Assembly: GCA_030686995.1 (NCBI GenBank)
Contig: CM060696.1
Coordinates: 10,460,487-10,524,486 of the forward strand
DNA: 64,000 bases
DNA from: Artemisia argyi
Lineage: Eukaryota; Streptophyta; Magnoliopsida; Asterales; Asteraceae
Direction of reading: 5' to 3'
The notes beneath the pieces were generated by a model. It saw nothing but the letters and a program-made list of their open reading frames with translations. It was not told the origin of the DNA and did no database searches. Numbering within the stretch: position 1 is the first letter of the stretch; the number at the start of each line of letters is the position of its first letter. This document shows, piece after piece, positions 34,150 through 43,226 of the stretch. The position numbers and the translations under genes are program-made.

Positions 34150-34652
34150 TGTGATTTGTGATCCTTTGTATGAAATTGTGATTTATGATCCTTTGTGTAT
34201 TGGTTCGAATGGGTTTTGAAGAACTCGTTCATATATGGGTTTTATTATGTTGGGTTTCTGTGTTTACTATATGGTTCATATTTCTATCGGTGGTTCTTGT
34301 GAATTTTTATGGTGATAGACGGGTGGTGTTGGTGATTGGTATTGCCGTTGGTGGTTGGTGATGTATACGGTTGAAGATGAAAGAAGAACAAGTGTGTGGT
34401 GTTAGAGGGTGGTGGTGGTAATCAAGAGTAAACTGCAAAAAAGCGTCCTTACAAAAAATATCCATGTAGTAGTCTAGGGTAAATTAGTCATTTCACATGA
34501 CAACTAACGAAAAAATTTAACGATCGTTAGCAAAAAATGGGAATTTGCAACTACAATAGCGGATCAGGGGCATTTCTCGTAAAAAGTCCAAACGTTAGGT
34601 ACACAGCTTGCATAATTTCAAAATTAGAGACATTTCTATAAAAATTATTGGT

Positions 34653-35065
34653 AATGCTTTTATTTATTTATTTATTTTTTATTTTTATTTTTTTAATACA
34701 CTAAGAATAATTTTAAGAGTGGTCAATTTATTGAGACATTGATGGTAAAATTTGTGAAGGCAAAAAGGCCCAAAACACATATTAGTCTCTTGAATTTAAC
34801 AAACTTGATCATTACTTTTAACGTTGCAGAATAGTACCCTGAACTTGAAAAATAGAATTTCCACTACTCTATAATATTATTAAGTAACTAACTCAACAAA
34901 TAATCATTTTTTTTCTTTTTAAAAATCAGTTTAGTAAAGTCTTTCGTAATAAATAATTTATAGTAAAACCTTGACTAGGTAAATATATTTTTTTCCTAAA
35001 ATTTAAATATTTTTTATTTTTAAAAAATTAATGTAGTATTTTAATTTATCATCTAGAATATAAAG
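34653..35065. other. AT-rich spacer, nothing recognised
   Basis: T-rich runs and (TTTA)n at 34660-34690. No gene or element edge is seen until the AAT target duplication at 35066-35068. Confidence 0.4.
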
Positions 35066-35199
35066 AATCACTACAAGAATCAGGAGAACAGGCGACGACC
35101 ATATTCCCGTCGACACAATGTTGATGGCAACACGCATAAAACGACAAAAAATATGCTTGACCGAACCAGGCTACGTTGAATTTTTGGAGTTCATACGCT

Positions 35200-35494
35200 C
35201 TCGTCGACATGTCGACGAGAACATAATGGTCAAAATTTCAAACCTCAATAATTGTCAAAACTTGGGTACGAACTTATCCCGCCTTTATAATCCCGTCGAC
35301 ATATCGACAGGATGATATTAAAAATGAATTATTATGTAATTAATGTTTGATTAGCGTTAATTACGTGTTTGGTTTAACGGCCCCGTCGACATGTCGACGG
35401 GATTATAAAGTAAAAATATATAATACTAAATTAGTGGTCAATATAAATGGCGGGATTTTTCCCGCGTGCTTTTCCCCGTCGACATGTCGACGGG
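35200..35494. repeat. Left subterminal palindrome cluster of the CACTA element
   Basis: Perfect copies of CCCGTCGACATGTCGACGGG lie at 35382-35401 and 35475-35494, a perfect variant with CTC/GAG ends at 35200-35219, and a diverged copy at 35292-35311. A further half-site is near 35104. Spacing is roughly 90 bp. In CACTA elements subterminal repeats are binding sites of the TNPA-like protein; a palindromic site suggests dimer binding. Confidence 0.85.
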
Positions 35495-35651
35495 ATTATC
35501 TCCCTAAATATTCTTCCTATATGTTCCCACAAAAACATTCCCGTCTCATTTTTTACCTATATACATTCTCACAAAATCATTTCCGTCTCATTTTACACAT
35601 ACATTCTTGATTCTCACAAATAAGTCAATCGTCAATTCTTACAAGACACGC

Positions 35652-36203
35652 ATGACTTGGCGTGGTTGCACAGTTGAAGAGAAGTACTCAAAAATCTTGT
35701 CACACGAGCTCCTCTTTAATGAAGTTATGTTAACTTTTGGTCATGCAGTTTATGAGGAATATGGTTCTTTTAAGGACGCTGAACCGTGGATGATAGACAA
35801 GATTATCAAATGGTGTAGGAAAAAGTCATACTACAAAGATTACATGGAAGAGCTAGATGCTGCTGAAGCTCAAGTTGTTGCTGTTGGAGGTGACGACGAA
35901 GCTAAAAGCACGTTGGAAACCAAACTTGATAATATGAGAAATAGGGTCACAAATCTTGAAGCTACATTTGCACATATCAAGGAAATGAGAGCAAGGAAGG
36001 GAAAAGATGGTACGAGTTCGAGTAAAGCGGGAAGTAGCCGCAAAAAAAAAATAAAAATAAACGGGTTGTTTCGTTTGATCTGTTCTTTTGGTTGTCGAGT
36101 TGTTCAGTTTGAGTTGTTTCTTTTGGTTGTCGAGTTGTTTAGTTTGAGTTGTTTCCTTTGGTTGTCGAGTTGTTTAGTTTGGTTGTCGAGTTGTTTAGTT
36201 TGA
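35652..36203 (+). CDS. Unrecognised ORF carried by the CACTA element
   Basis: I start it at the ATG at 35652 (MTWRGCTVEEKYSKILSHELL), the first good ATG after the left palindrome cluster. About 135 residues look like real protein: a helical N-terminal block with EPWMIDKIIKWCRKKSYYKDY, then a coiled-coil-like stretch (LETKLDNMRNRVTNLEATFAHIKEM), then a basic Ser-rich tail with KKKIKI. After that the frame runs into a short tandem repeat (LICSFGCRVVQ...), so the true end may be near 36065 via a splice or a lost stop. Possibly a DNA-binding accessory protein; the function is unknown. Confidence 0.5.
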   Translation: MTWRGCTVEEKYSKILSHELLFNEVMLTFGHAVYEEYGSFKDAEPWMIDKIIKWCRKKSYYKDYMEELDAAEAQVVAVGGDDEAKSTLETKLDNMRNRVTNLEATFAHIKEMRARKGKDGTSSSKAGSSRKKKIKINGLFRLICSFGCRVVQFELFLLVVELFSLSCFLWLSSCLVWLSSCLV

Positions 36204-36206
36204 GTC
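36086..36206. repeat. Tandem repeat, about 35-bp unit
   Basis: About 3.5 copies of a TTTGGTTGTCGAGTTGTT(C/T)AGTTTGAG-type unit, at the 3' end of the ORF at 35652. Confidence 0.8.
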
Positions 36207-36348
36207 TGTATGAAAATGCATGTGGTTGAGAACTCTTGCTTGTTTTAAATAAACAGTTTGCCTTCGTGTTTGATAATTGTGATATTGTTCCTTCAGTTCT
36301 ATTATTTGTGCGTATGAATTTAAAATATAAAGGACGTTCAACATCAGT

Positions 36349-36478
36349 TACCACAACAACAACAACATTTTATTAAACAACAGCAATAACATCAACAACA
36401 ACAGCAAACAACATCAACAACAACAACAATAACAACGATAACAACAACAACAACGATAACAACAACAACAACAACAGT
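36349..36478. repeat. (CAA)n-rich low-complexity tract
   Basis: Imperfect CAA/AAC triplet run immediately downstream (minus-strand sense) of the GRF gene stop, probably in its 3' UTR. Confidence 0.85.
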
Positions 36479-36479
36479 T

Positions 36480-37019
36480 CTACATATGAAATTTATCCAT
36501 GTCACCTAAAAGGTCACGGAGTATTGCATCCGACTGACATGCGTGGTCGTGGTTGTTGGGATACGTTGCCATGTCAAGTTTTGCCTCCAGCATCCTTAAT
36601 CTTGTCTCTAGCACCTGTTTTTGTGCCTCCAGCATGTTTATTCTAAGATCTTTTTCATGACAGTTTGAGCACCTTGTTGGAGCAGATCCAGAACCGCTTG
36701 ATGTTGAAGCAGATCCAGAACCGCTTGATGTTGAAGCTCTAAGAGAAGCAGACATTTTGGCGATTCGTTCCTCCTTCCATAAAAAGAAATCGCATCCATA
36801 TTCCGTTGTCCCACCCTGTTAAAGAGTAAAAACTATTATTTTTAACAACTAACAAAATTATTTATATAATACACAAAAAAGTATGTAATTGTTCACCTTC
36901 GAGAAAGGACACGCATAGTATTGTTGACCCGTTGAGTGAGGTCTACGCGATTCTCGCAATATTACGTATCCTCGTTCACAAGGACAAGGAAAAGCTTCAT
37001 ATTCCACCATCTTCACCAT
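36480..37019 (-). CDS. GRF-type zinc finger and coiled-coil protein, two exons, intact
   Basis: Exon 1 is 37019-36897, intron 36896-36816 (81 nt, GTGAAC...AACAG), exon 2 36815-36480; the splice is phase 0. The protein is about 152 aa. It opens with a GRF zinc finger: FPCPCERGYVILRESRRPHS, QQYYACPF, then across the junction YGCDFFLWKEE, giving the C-x-C, Y-x-C and C-x2-F-x-W pattern. A Ser/Gly tandem repeat (STSSGSGSA twice), a CSNCHEKD motif and a long coiled coil (INMLEAQKQVLETRLRMLEAKL) follow. GRF fingers bind single-stranded nucleic acid or DNA ends. The gene lies wholly in the CACTA element and opposes the other genes; it shows no lesions. Confidence 0.75.
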
Positions 37020-37177
37020 GATAACAGTGTGTGTTAAGTGAGATTGAGTGGTTGTGAGTGGTGGAATCGTGACCGGGGTGTCCCGATCTACAAGTTGAGG
37101 TGATAAAAGATGGTGGCCGGAAAAAGATTTTGATGGCCAGAAACTGCTGGTGTCGCCGGAAAACGGAAACTGCTAGA

Positions 37178-37205
37178 GTGAGAGAGAGGGAGAGAGAGAG
37201 AGAGA

Positions 37206-37270
<65 letters not shown>

Positions 37271-37276
37271 TGATAT

Positions 37277-37321
<45 letters not shown>
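37178..37321. repeat. (GA)n and (GT)n microsatellites
   Basis: About 90 bp of (GA)n at 37178-37267, then about 43 bp of (GT)n at 37279-37321. On the minus strand this is a CT-rich tract 160-300 bp upstream of the GRF gene start, where plant promoters or 5' UTRs often carry such tracts. Confidence 0.95.
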
Positions 37322-37324
<3 letters not shown>

Positions 37325-37419
37325 ATATATATTAGTTAGATCTCATGAACCCTACTTTCTGAACCTGGTCACTGAGACTAAACCCCACTCAATGAACTCC
37401 GGTCACTGAACCCCCTGAT

Positions 37420-37805
37420 CGTTTAACATCTCAACTCGTGTGTGTATAACCATAGTATCTCGGATCGTTCGTTTAACATCTCGTGTACAACCATAACATC
37501 TTAACTCATTCGTTTAACATCTCGTGTATAACCATATCATCTCGATTCGTTCGTTTAACATCTCGCGTATAATCATAGTATCTCGGATCGTTCGTTTAAC
37601 ATCTCATGTACAACCATAACATCTCGACTCGTTCGTTTAACATCTCGTGTATAACCATATCATCTCGACTCGTTCGTTTAACATCTCGTGTACAACCATA
37701 TCATCTCGACTCGTTCGTTTAACATCTCGTGTATAACCATAGTATCTCAGATCATTCGTTTAACATCTCGTGTACAACTATAACATCTCGACTCGTTCGT
37801 TTAAG
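37420..37805. repeat. 41-bp minisatellite
   Basis: About nine units of roughly 41 bp share GTTCGTTTAACATCTCGTGT followed by ATAACCATA and TCATCTCGACTC. Units abut with no spacers and vary by point changes, so this is a minisatellite and not a CRISPR array. Confidence 0.9.
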
Positions 37806-37974
37806 GATATAATATTTGGTCAAGGATACAAGACTTGAATTTTGACCGGTTGTAATCTCGAGGTTATATCTAATGGTTGGGATTTAGTATTTTTGAAATA
37901 GGTGAAGGACAAGACTTGACAAAACATATACTAGATATAGCTAGCTACGGGAAAAAGATAAAAAACATAGTTGT

Positions 37975-38490
37975 ACATTTTTTAATTTTATAAAAGTATT
38001 TATAATAAATAAAAAAATTCAATTATATAAAGTAATTTATTAATTTTATAAAACTATTTTTTAAATATTTTCTTTTCATTTTATAAAAGTATTTATAATA
38101 AATATTATATTAAAGTAATTAATATTAAACTTAACTAGTTATTTTATAAAAGTATTAATAATAAATAAATAATTTTAATTATATAAAAGTAATTTATTAA
38201 TTTTATAAAACTATTTTTTCAATATTTTCTTTTTATTTTATAAAAGTATTTATAATAAATATTATATTAAAGTAATTAATATTAAACTTAACTAGTTATT
38301 TTTTAAAAGTATTTATAATAAATAAATAATTTTAATTATATAAAAGTAATTTATTAATTTTATAAAACTATTTTTTCAATATATTCTTTTTATTTTATAA
38401 AAGTATTTATAATAAATATTATATTAAAGTAATTAATATTAAACTTAACTAGTTATTTTATAAAAGTATTTATAATAAATAAATTTATTA
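37975..38490. repeat. 157-bp AT-rich tandem repeat
   Basis: The string CTTAACTAGTTATTTT recurs at 38130, 38287 and 38444, a constant 157-bp period. A partial earlier copy starts near 37975. It is nearly pure A and T and ends two bases before the middle palindrome cluster. Confidence 0.9.
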
Positions 38491-38491
38491 T

Positions 38492-39250
38492 CCCGTCGAC
38501 ATGTCGACGGGAATCTTAGCGCCAAAATTTTCACCAAATTTTATACGCCCCGCCAAACAACAAACGACAAAATTTTTGTTATACTCCCGTCGACATGTCG
38601 ACGGGAAGATAAAAGGTAAAAACAAAACCCCAACCTCAATTATTGCTGGTCATAACTTCGTAAAAAAAAAAAAAAAAAAAAAAAACAATCGATCTATTCT
38701 TCCACCACCAAAACCCTCGCCGGCGATTACCCCTCCACCACCATAACCAACACTCCTCCACCACCACAGCACCATCACATTACCCCTCCACCACCACATT
38801 ACCCCTCCACCACCACAGCCCACCATCACATTACCCCTCCACCGCCACAACTCCTCCTCTACCTCCGACAATACACGAGCACCACTGTGCACCTCCTCCT
38901 CCTCCTCATTCGTTTAATTCTTCCATAACCCCTCCTCTGTTTAATTCTTCTTCTTCCCCAACCCCTCCTTTCTTCAACAGCAGCAGGTAATTTTTATTTT
39001 TTGTTATTTTTTGTTATTATTATTAATTTAATTGTTATTATTATTGTTAATTTTTGTTATAATTATTGTTAATTTAATTTTTGTTTATTATTTTTTTTAA
39101 TTTAATTGTTATTATCACAAACAGCAGGTAAAGAGAGTGAGAGCCGAGAGCGAGAGCCGAGGGTGAGGGCCGAGACAACCAAGACAGCAGGTAATGTACC
39201 TCGTTTTATTTTTTTATTAACTTTTGGTATCCCGACGACATGTCGACGAG
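38492..39250. repeat. Middle palindrome cluster and low-complexity region
   Basis: Perfect CCCGTCGACATGTCGACGGG copies lie at 38492-38511 and 38586-38605, and a diverged copy at 39231-39250. Between them are an A-run (38662-38685), a CCACCACC-rich stretch (38700-38840) and three CAGCAGGTA splice-donor-like strings. The location, about 1-2 kb upstream of the transposase-like gene, suggests either its regulatory region or an older internal element end. Confidence 0.75.
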
Positions 39251-39255
39251 AACAG

Positions 39256-39269
39256 TTTTTTTTTTTTTT

Positions 39270-39325
<56 letters not shown>

Positions 39326-39470
39326 GATATATTAATTTGCTCTTTTATTATAGCCCGAGCCCAAGACCGTACCGCAGCCGATACCACAACCGAGACCGCA
39401 GCCGAGACCATAGCCGAGCCACAGCTGAGACCACAGCCGAAACCACAGCCGAGACAATATGTTGTTAATT
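39256..39470. repeat. Poly-T run and GCCGAGACC repeats
   Basis: A T-run of about 64 bases (39256-39319) broken by a single C is followed by GCCGAGACCACA-type short repeats (39360-39460). ORFs across it encode only poly-Phe or poly-Lys and are not called. Confidence 0.8.
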
Positions 39471-39529
39471 TTTTCATATCCATATTATTTTTTACATATA
39501 AGCTTGCGTTTAATTAGTGTAAAAGGTGA

Positions 39530-39960
39530 GCGTTTAAGTATGTTTGTGAAATGTGAACGTTAGAAGTAGAATTGATAGTTTACGTTAGAAGTAGAAATAT
39601 GAGCCTTGTGAAATGTGAGCGTTAGAAGAAGAATTGATAGTTTGAGTTTGCGTTTAATTTTTTCATATCCATATTATTAGTTTGCGTTAGAAGTAGAATT
39701 GATAGTTTGCGGATTAAGTATTAAGTAGGATATTGCGTTTGGTTAGTACGTATGGCAAAATAGTTTGGTTAGTAACTATATAAACAAAATAGTTTGGTTA
39801 GTAACTAAAAAAATGTTTGGCAAAATAAACTAGTAAAAGAAAGGAAAAAAATAGTTTGGTTAGTAACTATATAAACAAAATAGTTTGGTTAGTAACTAAA
39901 AAAAAAAAGTTTGGCAAAATAAACTCGTAAAAGAAAGAAAAAAAATAGTGTGATTTTAGA
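39530..39960. repeat. Local direct duplications in CACTA leader
   Basis: GTTAGAAGTAGAATTGATAG recurs at about 39560, 39630 (variant) and 39690. A unit of about 100 bp with ATAGTTTGGTTAGTAACTAT is duplicated at 39770-39850 and 39850-39940. Confidence 0.7.
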
Positions 39961-39999
39961 GTGACTTTGTTTCGGCTTATATAACGGGCTTATGGCTTG

Positions 40000-40141
40000 T
40001 TTGGTTTTCGGCTTATGTTTCATAAGATAAATTTTTATGGCTTATTTTTAAACTTTTTACCATGATAAACTTATATAAACAAAATAGTTTTAAAAATAAG
40101 TCACAAAAAATAATCTTATGAAACATAAGCCGAAAACCAAA
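40000..40141. mobile_element. 142-bp MITE-like near-perfect hairpin
   Basis: TTTGGTTTTCGGCTTATG at the left pairs with CATAAGCCGAAAACCAAA at the right. The pairing extends inward through TTTCATAAGATAA and TTTTAAA for about 60 bp per arm. It sits about 190 bp upstream of the transposase-like ATG. No clear target duplication was found. Confidence 0.75.
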
Positions 40142-40330
40142 TATATGCATGTTAATTTAGCATATTGATCTTAAATTGTAACTTGTAAAACGACACTTAT
40201 ATTAATGAAATTGTTATGGATTGTTTAAATGTGTATATTTATTTTGAATGTGTATGTATTTGAATGTGTGCATGCTTATGTTAATTTGTTTCCGAATATA
40301 TGCATGTTAATTCAACTTGTACTTTTACAG

Positions 40331-40632
40331 ATGGCAGCAGTAGCGTGCGGTCACGGTGGTGATGGTGCCGATGACCCACCACCCCCTTTTCGTTCGATTC
40401 AGAGCGGTCACCGTAGTGGTAAGAAACTTAAACTTGATAATTTGAATTTTGTTACTTGTTATTTTATAACGTTTCCACTCACTTCAATAGTAGGATCGTC
40501 ACAACAACCTCGACGAGGAGGTAGGGCGAGACGAGGTGGCGGCAGGGGTGGAGGTCGGGATGGCGGCATGCCACAGGTCCGTGAAGCCAATAAGAACATA
40601 GAGCTCAGGAAAGCAGTGACTAGATTGGGCTC
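40331..40632 (+). pseudogene. Ptta/En/Spm-type (Transposase_24-like) gene, 5' exons
   Basis: ATG at 40331 opens MAAVACGHGGDGADDPPPPF. A donor GTAAG at 40419 and a tandem acceptor TAGTAG (AG at 40490 or 40493, both in frame) remove a short intron. The second exon encodes a Gly/Arg-rich RGG-like stretch (RRGGRARRGGGRGGGRDGG) and a QVREANKNIELRKAVTRLG segment before the LTR element inserts at 40633. The first ATG directly follows a CAG, so an upstream exon may exist. With 47122-48800 this forms one gene whose frame is kept if the nested element and one target copy are ignored. Confidence 0.6.
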
Positions 40633-42042
40633 TGATGAGGCGAAAAATGAACCACTTTTAGGGGGTCATTTAAGCCCGGAATTGAATTTATTTGATCAAC
40701 TATTGCCCTAAATCGTTCCTTTTGTGATTTTAGGTACTTTGGGAGTGAAATCTGGAAAAGGAAGCAATTCAGACGTTTTTGGAGCATAAAAGTGAAGAAA
40801 ACGCCAAAGACTTAATTTTCCAAGCTGGGAACAGTAGGTGACGGCGTCAAGAGTACCATCCTGACGGCGTCAAGAGTAAATTTCATGACGGCCAGTACAG
40901 AAATGAAGGCGCCACAAGGAAGAGCGTCAAGAGTTAAAAACATGACGGCCTGGAAAAATATATAACGTGACGGCGTCAGATGTAGATCAAGGCAGTCCGA
41001 GAATTCTTTTAGCGGCGAGATGACGGCGTCACAAGATTGTTCTTGACGCCGTCAGACTCAATTTTCTATATATAGTTTTCTAATTTTCATTCATTGGGAG
41101 GAACAAGTTTGGAGAAACCCTAAGGCCGAACCATATACGATTTTTACAGGTTTTTCAAGGGTTTTCAGCCCTTGAACCCTTACATGTGTAATTGAGATAA
41201 GTGTTCTTTTAATTCAATCAATATGTCTATGTGTTGGCTGTCTATATCTTGTGCTTGTCTTGATTCCACCATGCTAGGCTAGATTTATCTTGTGTTTGCT
41301 TAGATCTAATGAAACCTAGATGTTGATTATGTGTTGATTACTTGTTTATGGTTGTATTGGATGAATGATTTCAATGTTAGGCTTAAGAAAACTGGCAGAT
41401 CTCCAATTGGTAACATGCTTGAACGTCTTAGGAAACATGAACCGATGTGTACTAGGTTTTATTGGTTGTATTTAATGCATGAGTAAATTCTAATGATCCC
41501 ATGTTAGGAGCTTCTTAGCCGGCTCGACATAGGAGTGAAGTAGGCACTCATAGGATTGGGGAGTTAAGTACGCCACCCCATGAATGGTATTAAGGAATAC
41601 AATCCGTCATCCACGCAACTATAACAAGTAATTAACGTGTAAAAGATATCTAGGGAGTAGTGAAATCTAAGTAAACACAATTTCTCCACTTATTGCTCAC
41701 AACCTTAGTTTAATTTAGTTTTATTTTCATTTCTAGTATTTTATTTTGATTGCATCTTTAGTATTGGGTTAGTTGACTAGCAACTAATTCCGCCCAAATC
41801 CTTCAAACCCGAGATATTTACTTGCTTTCTAAAAAATATAAAATACAAAAATAATCATCTCTCATCTTTAGAACTAGTATTTAGGTTTTCTAATCCTAGT
41901 GACACTATTCCTAGCTGAACGATCAATCCCCCGGTACTTGTCACTATACTATACTACAATGATCAGGTACACTGCCTGGTGGGGGTTGTAAGCTTCTCAA
42001 GATCCCTTGAGAGGTAAAGCCTGGTGCGATTCCCACGTATCA
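40633..42042 (+). repeat. 5' LTR of the Athila/Tat-related element
   Basis: Direct copy of 45710-47121. It carries a TATATATA box at 41067-41074 and a cluster of TGACGGCGTCA sites just upstream. Confidence 0.9.
40839..41074 (+). promoter_or_regulatory. TGACGGCGTCA site cluster and TATA box in LTR U3
   Basis: Exact TGACGGCGTCA sites are at 40839-40849, 40862-40872, 40968-40978 and 41021-41031, with the complementary TGACGCCGTCA at 41044-41054 and several half-sites (CATGACGGCC, GCGTCAAGAG) between. Each has two inverted TGACG cores, the recognition core of plant TGA/bZIP factors. The last site is 13 bp from a TATA box. Two more full sites are in the interior at 43667 and 43690. Confidence 0.6.
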
Positions 42043-42048
42043 AGTTTT

Positions 42049-42067
42049 TGGTGCCGCAGCCCGGGGA
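42049..42067 (+). other. Athila/Tat-type primer-binding site
   Basis: TGGTGCCGCAGCCCGGGGA, a variant of the TGGCGCCGTTGCCGGGGA site (tRNA-Asp type, from memory), six bases after the 5' LTR. Confidence 0.75.
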
Positions 42068-42224
42068 ATAGTTATTGTCTAGGTTAGAATTTCTTTTTAT
42101 TAGGTCTACTTGCTAGATTCCTTTCTAGTAAGATTTTATTTTTATTTTTAGGTTCTCTTTAGTCTATCTTTTTCTTCGTGCCTTTGTTAGTAAATTAAAT
42201 TCATTGACTATTCCGTTGACCATT

Positions 42225-43226
42225 ATGGAAAACGCGAATCCACCCCTTTCCCCTAGAGAAGTGGCTGTGTTACGTGAACAAATTGAGAGTGAGATTAGGG
42301 AACTTAGGGAGCTTAATAGGTTGATTAAGGTTGAGCTCAACCAGGCATTTAGTGACCTAGCGACCGCCTTGTATTCAAATGAGGACCTAGGGCCTAATGA
42401 TTTTGTGAATGTCGTTGAGGAACTAGAAGAGGGAGAAATAGATCCGAAGCTTAATGATTACTTTAATCTATACCCCACTAAGGAGGAGACTGCATATTAT
42501 AATAATCTTATTGATAACCCGCGATCTCCTTTCACTATAATCGAACCTAAGATAAAGAGAGGCGATCCTAAGAATGCTAAGATACCATGTATGATTGGGT
42601 ATAGACACGTTGACAATGCTTACATTGACTTTAAATCCCCAATCAACATTAAGTCCTCAAATGTTTATAATGATATAGTGAAAACAAGACTTGAACCTAG
42701 AAGAGATCCCAAATACCCCGGTGGAGTTTGTAACTTTGTCGGGAGAGTTAAAGGTCTACATGTCTTTGTCGGGAATTTCACTTTTGTTACCGACTTTATG
42801 ATTGTGGAAGATCTTGCTAATGTTATTGATTGTCGATTGTCCAATGTTGTGTTTGGCAAACCGTTTGTTGAAGAGTCAAAGTTAGAATATGATGAAATAG
42901 AAGGGACAATCCGATTTGCAAGTAACACCGATAGGATCACTTATAGGATGCCTAATAGAATGAAAGAATTTCGCTTTATATCCCGATTTGATAAGGATAA
43001 CATTGGTGCTTTTGAGGACATCAATGAAGAGGATAAGAAAAAGGGCATGGATTATGTATGGGAAAAGAGGAGTCTTTTCTACAAAGATTGTTTGGCTCTA
43101 GGATCAAGGTATAAAGTCGATAAGGAATTTGCCCAAAGGATTATGGGAGTGATTGAGAAAAAGGTGATTGGTTTCTACAAAGAATATTTAAAATCAGAGA
43201 GTGGAACCAACGATGAGGTCACGTAG
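42225..43226 (+). CDS. Intact 333-aa ORF with a protease-like fold lacking the catalytic motif
   Basis: ATG at 42225 (MENANPPLSPREVAVLREQI) is preferred over upstream in-frame non-ATG codons. The N-terminal 60 residues look coiled-coil (ESEIRELRELNRLIKVEL), followed by an acidic segment (EELEEGEIDPKL). Residues about 130-240 resemble the retropepsin-like region of Athila-type Gag-Pol: IDFKSPINIKSSNVYNDIV, GRVKGLHVFVGNFTFVTDFM, VVFGKPFVEES. The active-site triplet expected in the first block is replaced by DFKSP. The C-terminal part is charged (YVWEKRSLFYKDCLALGSRYKV). The open, undamaged frame in an element without pol suggests selection or youth. Role unknown; perhaps RNA or particle binding. 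Confidence 0.6.
   Translation: MENANPPLSPREVAVLREQIESEIRELRELNRLIKVELNQAFSDLATALYSNEDLGPNDFVNVVEELEEGEIDPKLNDYFNLYPTKEETAYYNNLIDNPRSPFTIIEPKIKRGDPKNAKIPCMIGYRHVDNAYIDFKSPINIKSSNVYNDIVKTRLEPRRDPKYPGGVCNFVGRVKGLHVFVGNFTFVTDFMIVEDLANVIDCRLSNVVFGKPFVEESKLEYDEIEGTIRFASNTDRITYRMPNRMKEFRFISRFDKDNIGAFEDINEEDKKKGMDYVWEKRSLFYKDCLALGSRYKVDKEFAQRIMGVIEKKVIGFYKEYLKSESGTNDEVT

Larger units (their letters stand above)
33157..34652 (+). mobile_element. MULE-like element copy 2 with captured PHD fragment (empty site for the CRM insertion)
   Basis: The left arm (33157-33357) and the right arm (about 34440-34652, inverted) share strings such as CAAGCTGTGTGCCTA, AACGATCGTTAAA and CATGTGAAATGA/TCATTTCACATG. They form imperfect terminal inverted repeats of about 200 bp. 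Long inverted repeats around a host-gene piece are the signature of Pack-MULEs. The edge at 33157 coincides with where similarity to copy 1 begins. A 9-bp target duplication could not be confirmed, because the outer right edge is diverged. No transposase is encoded. Confidence 0.6.

Noticed and set aside
37420..37805. Regular 41-bp repeats looking like a CRISPR array
   Set aside because: Units abut without unique spacers and the context is plant DNA; this is a minisatellite.
38501..38746. Proline-rich ORF near the middle palindromes
   Set aside because: It crosses an A-run and a CCACCA repeat; no domain or clear splice partner.
39106..39517. Plus- and minus-strand ORFs across a poly-T run
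   Set aside because: They encode only homopolymeric Phe or Lys and short repeats.
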